Shown piece after piece: positions 6,560 through 8,838 of a stretch of 8,838 bases of DNA. A program made the translations under genes and the position numbers. This stretch comes from an uncultured Clostridia bacterium (GTDB lineage: Bacteria; Bacillota; Clostridia; Oscillospirales; Ruminococcaceae), in contig CANQZS010000060.1 of assembly GCA_947628385.1 (NCBI GenBank), positions 1-8,838 of the forward strand. Direction: 5' to 3'. The notes under the pieces are model-generated. The model did no database searches, was not told where the DNA came from, and worked only from the letters and a program-made list of their open reading frames with translations. Within the stretch, counting starts at the first letter, position 1, and each line of letters opens with the position of its first letter.

Positions 6560-7231
6560 TCATGATACTTTACCTATGCATATTTCGCATGGTTCGTATT
6601 TGTTTTCTTTCATATCGTCGTTGGTAAGACGGCGTATGCTGCGCTTGTCCTGTATTATGTAGCAGTCGGAAGTATGATACTTTGTTCCGGATCCGGTAAC
6701 ATAATATTCGCCGTAATATTTGCTTTCCAAGGCTTCATTAACAGCCGCGGCAGAGGCTGCGGCGGAAAGGATCACTATCACCGTACAGAGCAGCGAGGCT
6801 ATCTTATGCTTTCTTACCGTCAGAACAAACCGTTCGGCGGCATTGAGATTCAGCAGACGATGAACGAATTCGTTCGCTTCGTATTCCTCAATGACGTCCT
6901 CACCTATCACAGGAGAATTTTTAAGATGTCTGCAAAAGATATGTCCTGCCTCGTGGGAAATGACGATCCGTTTTTCCTCCTCGGAGAGATCGTCATTTAT
7001 AAACACGAGCCTGTAATTGCTGTCTGCGTAGGTAAAGCCTCTTGAATTATCCGCATAGCTGCGGAGATTCAGCTCATGGATTATGGTCTCGGAATCATCG
7101 CTGCTTCCGAATTCCACGATCGTGTAGCCTGTATCCTCGAGAATATTTTTCATATATTCATAGGTTATTTCCTTGGGACGGTATTTCCTCAGCAGCTTTT
7201 CCGCAGCAATTATGCCGTTATTTTTTCTCAT
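6560..7231 (-). CDS. Membrane-anchored ImmA/IrrE-type metallopeptidase
   Basis: A 223-residue protein. Residues 1-135 look like an ImmA/IrrE zinc peptidase: RIVISHEAGHIFCRHL (88-103) holds the HExxH-type site HEAGH (93-97), and EEYEANEFVHRLL (115-127) supplies the downstream Glu ligand. These enzymes typically cleave a partner repressor. A single hydrophobic helix follows (about 144-165) after the basic RKHK, so by the positive-inside rule the peptidase is cytoplasmic. The remaining 55 or so residues should be outside. This tail has YYVTGSGTKYHTSDC (176-190) and YEPCEIC (212-218), the His/Cys pattern of a small module seen on various bacterial surface and nuclease proteins (from memory); it may bind metal. 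The gene overlaps the upstream XRE gene by 14 bases and has AGGGGA 7 bases before its ATG. The natural target is inferred to be that XRE protein. The membrane helix and tail are uncommon for ImmA proteins. Confidence 0.85.
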   Translation of the reverse strand: MRKNNGIIAAEKLLRKYRPKEITYEYMKNILEDTGYTIVEFGSSDDSETIIHELNLRSYADNSRGFTYADSNYRLVFINDDLSEEEKRIVISHEAGHIFCRHLKNSPVIGEDVIEEYEANEFVHRLLNLNAAERFVLTVRKHKIASLLCTVIVILSAAASAAAVNEALESKYYGEYYVTGSGTKYHTSDCYIIQDKRSIRRLTNDDMKENKYEPCEICIGKVS

Positions 7232-7769
7232 GTGATCTTCCCCTGATCTTTTTCAGGGCAGTATCGACCTTTTCGCTTCGCGACGGCTTTTTCAGGAAAT
7301 TCATTCCGTCAAAGGACTTTACTACTGATTCGCCGGGCTGATTGGTGCAGCGGGCATATTCTATCATAATAAGAGTCCTGATAGTGCTTACGGCGTTGGC
7401 GTCGAGCTTGTTAAACACTTCCGGATAGCCCTCGGTAAGATTCATCATCATTTCCTCGGTGGAGGTATCCTCAAGGTTTATGCCGCTGATGAATTTATGC
7501 GGGAACGCGTCTGTTCCTCTGACAAGGTCGTGAGTTTCGGACTTATTGTCAAAGAAAAATATAAGGGAAAGGTATGTATTCCAGCCCATAGGTCTGTCGC
7601 CGCGCTCTATAGCGCCGTAGGTCTGACGGGAAACGCCTATTATGCTTGCGAGCTCGTCCTGAGAAACTCCTGCTTTAAGTCTGAGGAACGGGAGCTCGGC
7701 TTTAAGCTGTTCGATATAGGCTTTTCTTTCAGAAGATGAAAGTATTTTTTTGAACATTGGTTTTTCCAT
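7218..7769 (-). CDS. XRE-family helix-turn-helix regulator
   Basis: A 183-residue cytoplasmic DNA-binding protein. LRLKAGVSQDELASIIGVSRQTYGAIERG falls at residues 29-57: a classic XRE/Cro helix-turn-helix with first helix around SQDELASIIG (36-45) and recognition helix around SRQTYGAIERG (47-57). Residues 76-183 carry no motif I recognise and end in a very basic tail (KKIRGRSHEKK). This region could mediate dimerisation or hold a peptidase cut site. The start at 7769 has GAGGTGAT in good register. Translation runs past the peptidase gene's start, overlapping it by 14 bases, so the two are co-translated. By analogy with ImmR/ImmA and DdrO/IrrE pairs, it is probably a repressor removed by its partner. 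An inverted repeat at its promoter suggests self-control. Confidence 0.88.
   Translation of the reverse strand: MEKPMFKKILSSSERKAYIEQLKAELPFLRLKAGVSQDELASIIGVSRQTYGAIERGDRPMGWNTYLSLIFFFDNKSETHDLVRGTDAFPHKFISGINLEDTSTEEMMMNLTEGYPEVFNKLDANAVSTIRTLIMIEYARCTNQPGESVVKSFDGMNFLKKPSRSEKVDTALKKIRGRSHEKK
7241..7258 (-). promoter_or_regulatory. Hairpin covering the peptidase ribosome site
   Basis: In the minus-strand mRNA, CCCUGA, the loop AAAAGA and UCAGGG form a perfect 6-bp stem inside the end of the XRE coding region. The second arm contains the AGGG of the peptidase gene's AGGGGA ribosome site (7239-7244). Ribosomes translating the XRE gene would melt it, which would make peptidase synthesis depend on XRE translation. 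The stem is short, so the effect is an inference. Confidence 0.45.
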
Positions 7770-7790
7770 AAATTATCACCTCATAAAAAA

Positions 7791-7816
7791 TGGCATAGGT
7801 TTATATTCTATGACCA
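7791..7816. promoter_or_regulatory. Candidate operator at the XRE promoter
   Basis: TGGCATAG (7791-7798) and CTATGACCA (7808-7816) form an imperfect inverted repeat with one extra base in the second arm. It covers the predicted transcription start near 7812, just downstream of the -10. The position suits self-repression by the XRE protein. The imperfect symmetry keeps confidence low. Confidence 0.35.
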
Positions 7817-7818
7817 AT

Positions 7819-7847
7819 ATTATACATCAGGTAACGCAAAGATTCAA
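7819..7847 (-). promoter_or_regulatory. Sigma-A promoter of the XRE-peptidase operon
   Basis: On the minus strand TTGAAT (7842-7847), a 17-base spacer and a perfect TATAAT (7819-7824). Transcription should start near 7812, about 43 bases before the XRE ATG. This gives the pair its own promoter independent of pckG upstream. Confidence 0.8.
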
Positions 7848-7901
7848 TAGTTTTTACATAATTTTTATAATTTTTTCACTATATTTTCACACAAAACAGT
7901 C

Positions 7902-8008
7902 TCAGACTGTAGAGAAAGTCCCAGATGCAAAGAAGCGGTGCTGCGGCTAGGCTTTGTGCCTGCCGCAGTGACGCTGACGCCGCAGATGGGGCTTTATATA
8001 CAGTCTGA
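7902..8008 (+). ncRNA. Nested inverted-repeat element, possible structured RNA or small palindromic mobile repeat
   Basis: Successive arms fold onto each other: TCAGACTGTA (7902-7911) with TACAGTCTGA (7999-8008), perfect over 10 bp; AAAGTCCCA (7915-7923) with TGGGGCTTT (7987-7995), one G-U pair; GCGGTG (7935-7940) with CGCCGC (7978-7983), one G-U pair; CTGCGGC (7941-7947) with GCCGCAG (7962-7968), perfect; and AGGC (7949-7952) with GCCT (7958-7961) around a TTTGT loop. The wobbles are G-U when read from the plus strand. A weak plus-strand promoter (TATAAT at 7866-7871, poor -35) and a downstream terminator-like hairpin fit a plus-strand RNA of about 160 bases. Alternatively the terminal inverted repeats mark a MITE-type or other palindromic repeat; no target-site duplication was seen. 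It does not show the signal recognition particle RNA apical motif and no known RNA class was recognised. Confidence 0.5.
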
Positions 8009-8040
8009 AACCGGCAGCGTGAGCTGCCGGTTCCCTTTTT
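8009..8040 (+). terminator. GUGA-loop hairpin with downstream T-run
   Basis: AACCGGCAGC (8009-8018) pairs perfectly with GCTGCCGGTT (8023-8032) around GTGA, a GNRA-type tetraloop only when read on the plus strand. CCCTTTTT follows on the plus strand, against TTTCAGACTG on the minus strand. It therefore fits best as the terminator of a plus-strand transcript through the element at 7902-8008. It may also help stop minus-strand transcripts from pckG, for which no other terminator is visible. Confidence 0.6.
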
Positions 8041-8046
8041 CGATTT

Positions 8047-8078
8047 ATACTATTACTTGTTGATACTATTACTTGTTG
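8047..8078. repeat. Perfect 16-bp tandem duplication at the pckG stop codon
   Basis: ATACTATTACTTGTTG occurs twice back to back (8047-8062 and 8063-8078). On the minus strand the first-read copy encodes the last residues and the TAA stop of pckG, followed at once by TAG; the second copy repeats this end beyond the stop. It is best explained as a recent slippage duplication that leaves the protein unchanged. Confidence 0.95.
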
Positions 8079-8838
8079 AGCCTGTCTTCAAGCGCGTCAA
8101 GCTGTGCTTTAAGCGCCTCAGGAATTTTTCCGCCCTTTGCGGAAATGTCCTCATTATAGTATCTCCTCATCTCTGCGATCTCTTTTGTCCAGAGATCCTT
8201 GTCTACCGCAAGGAGCTTATCCATTACCTCGGGAGTAACTTCGTCCTCTATGCCTGTCGTGTCAATGTCGCCCTTCTTAGGAATATATCCTATAGGAGTT
8301 TCCTCTGCGTCAATGGTTCCCTCACATCTCTTGATGATCCAGTCAAGAACTCTCATGTTATCGCCGAAGCCCGGCCACATGAAGTTTCCGTTCTCGTCCT
8401 GCTTGAACCAGTTTACATTGAAGATCTTAGGAGCCTTGTCGCCAAGCTTTTCGCCCATGTCGAGCCAGTGCTGCCAGTAATCCCCTACATTGTATCCGAT
8501 AAATGGCTTCATTGCCATAGGATCGTGACGGAGAACGCCTACCGCGCCTGTAGCCGCCGCTGTCGTTTCGGAGGATACCGCAGAACCGATATATGTTCCG
8601 TGTACCCAGTCAAACGCCTGATATACAAGCGGAGTCGTGGAAGCTCTTCTGCCGCCGAAGATCATAGCCGAGATAGGCACGCCCTTAGGATTATTGAATT
8701 CCGGAGAAATGCACGGGCAGTTCTCTGCGGGAGCGGTAAATCTGGAGTTGGGGTGAGCAAGCTTCTGAGGCTTTCCGTCAGCGCCCATAACAGAAGTAAA
8801 TTCCTTGCCGTTGACCTTAGCGCCCTTCCACTCGGTAG
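8069..8838 (-). CDS. pckG: GTP-type phosphoenolpyruvate carboxykinase, C-terminal part
   Basis: About 256 C-terminal residues are present; the frame is open to the window edge, so the start lies outside (the family is about 600 residues). The enzyme interconverts oxaloacetate plus GTP with phosphoenolpyruvate, CO2 and GDP in the cytoplasm. In fermentative anaerobes it often runs in the carboxylating direction. Signatures in order are HPNSRFTAPAENCP, the GVPISAMIFGGRR segment, ASTTPLVYQAFDWVHG, SSETTAAATGAVG, PFIGYNVGDYWQHWLDMG, APKIFNVNWFKQDENGNF, MWPGFGDNMRVLDWI and TPIGYIPKKGDID. These match the GTP-dependent rather than the ATP-dependent family. In GYNV, a Val stands where I recall vertebrate enzymes have a guanine-stacking Phe; whether that is normal for this clade I cannot say. 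The gene ends in TAA TAG within a tandem 16-bp repeat. Confidence 0.95.
   Translation of the reverse strand, partial: TEWKGAKVNGKEFTSVMGADGKPQKLAHPNSRFTAPAENCPCISPEFNNPKGVPISAMIFGGRRASTTPLVYQAFDWVHGTYIGSAVSSETTAAATGAVGVLRHDPMAMKPFIGYNVGDYWQHWLDMGEKLGDKAPKIFNVNWFKQDENGNFMWPGFGDNMRVLDWIIKRCEGTIDAEETPIGYIPKKGDIDTTGIEDEVTPEVMDKLLAVDKDLWTKEIAEMRRYYNEDISAKGGKIPEALKAQLDALEDRLNK

Noticed and set aside
6560..7769. Prophage or integrative element signalled by an ImmR/ImmA-like pair
   Set aside because: No integrase, excisionase, attachment repeats or phage genes are present, and both neighbours (fba, pckG) are core metabolic genes.
7902..8008. Signal recognition particle RNA or 6S RNA identity for the structured element
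   Set aside because: The conserved apical tetraloop and internal-loop bases of SRP RNA are absent, and the fold lacks the large open central bubble of 6S RNA.

Overview
This looks like chromosomal core DNA from a low-to-moderate GC Gram-positive anaerobe of the class Clostridia, most likely a Ruminococcus-type member of the Oscillospiraceae. The basis is Clostridia-like RecA and RecX, a Bacillus-type class II aldolase, a GTP-type PEP carboxykinase, purine-rich Shine-Dalgarno sites and clean sigma-A promoters. The genus is an inference from overall protein character, not from a search.

Layout: (1) 1-537, minus strand: the N-terminal 179 codons of an unrecognised multi-pass membrane protein. 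It has a strong promoter, a long leader, a leader hairpin and a cre/LacI-like palindrome. (2) 871-2812, minus strand: a recA-recX operon with recA first. The recA promoter carries a one-mismatch Gram-positive LexA box, and RecA has an unusually long acidic/Ala-rich C-terminal tail with an AT-hook-like GRPRKK patch. (3) 2975-5314, minus strand: a soluble diguanylate cyclase with a LacI/periplasmic-binding-protein-like N-terminal sensor, a middle region, a coiled-coil linker and a complete GGDEF domain. It is closed by a 10-bp terminator hairpin. (4) 5617-6489, plus strand: fba, the only plus-strand gene, with a consensus promoter and a hairpin next to its ribosome binding site. (5) 6560-7769, minus strand: an overlapping two-gene operon, an XRE-family regulator followed by an ImmA/IrrE-type HEAGH metallopeptidase. 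The peptidase has a transmembrane helix and a small Cys/His domain predicted to lie outside the cell. (6) 7902-8040: an intergenic, strongly nested inverted-repeat structure followed by a GUGA-loop hairpin and a T-rich run. It is either a plus-strand structured RNA or a small palindromic mobile repeat. (7) 8069-8838, minus strand: the C-terminal part of pckG. A perfect 16-bp tandem duplication covers its stop codon.

The window mixes housekeeping functions (homologous recombination, glycolysis, C4/C3 anaplerosis) with two signalling modules. The most unusual candidates are the XRE/membrane-ImmA pair, which could carry an extracellular signal to a DNA-bound repressor by proteolysis, and the structured intergenic element between it and pckG. 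No CRISPR array, tRNA, rRNA or transposase gene was seen.
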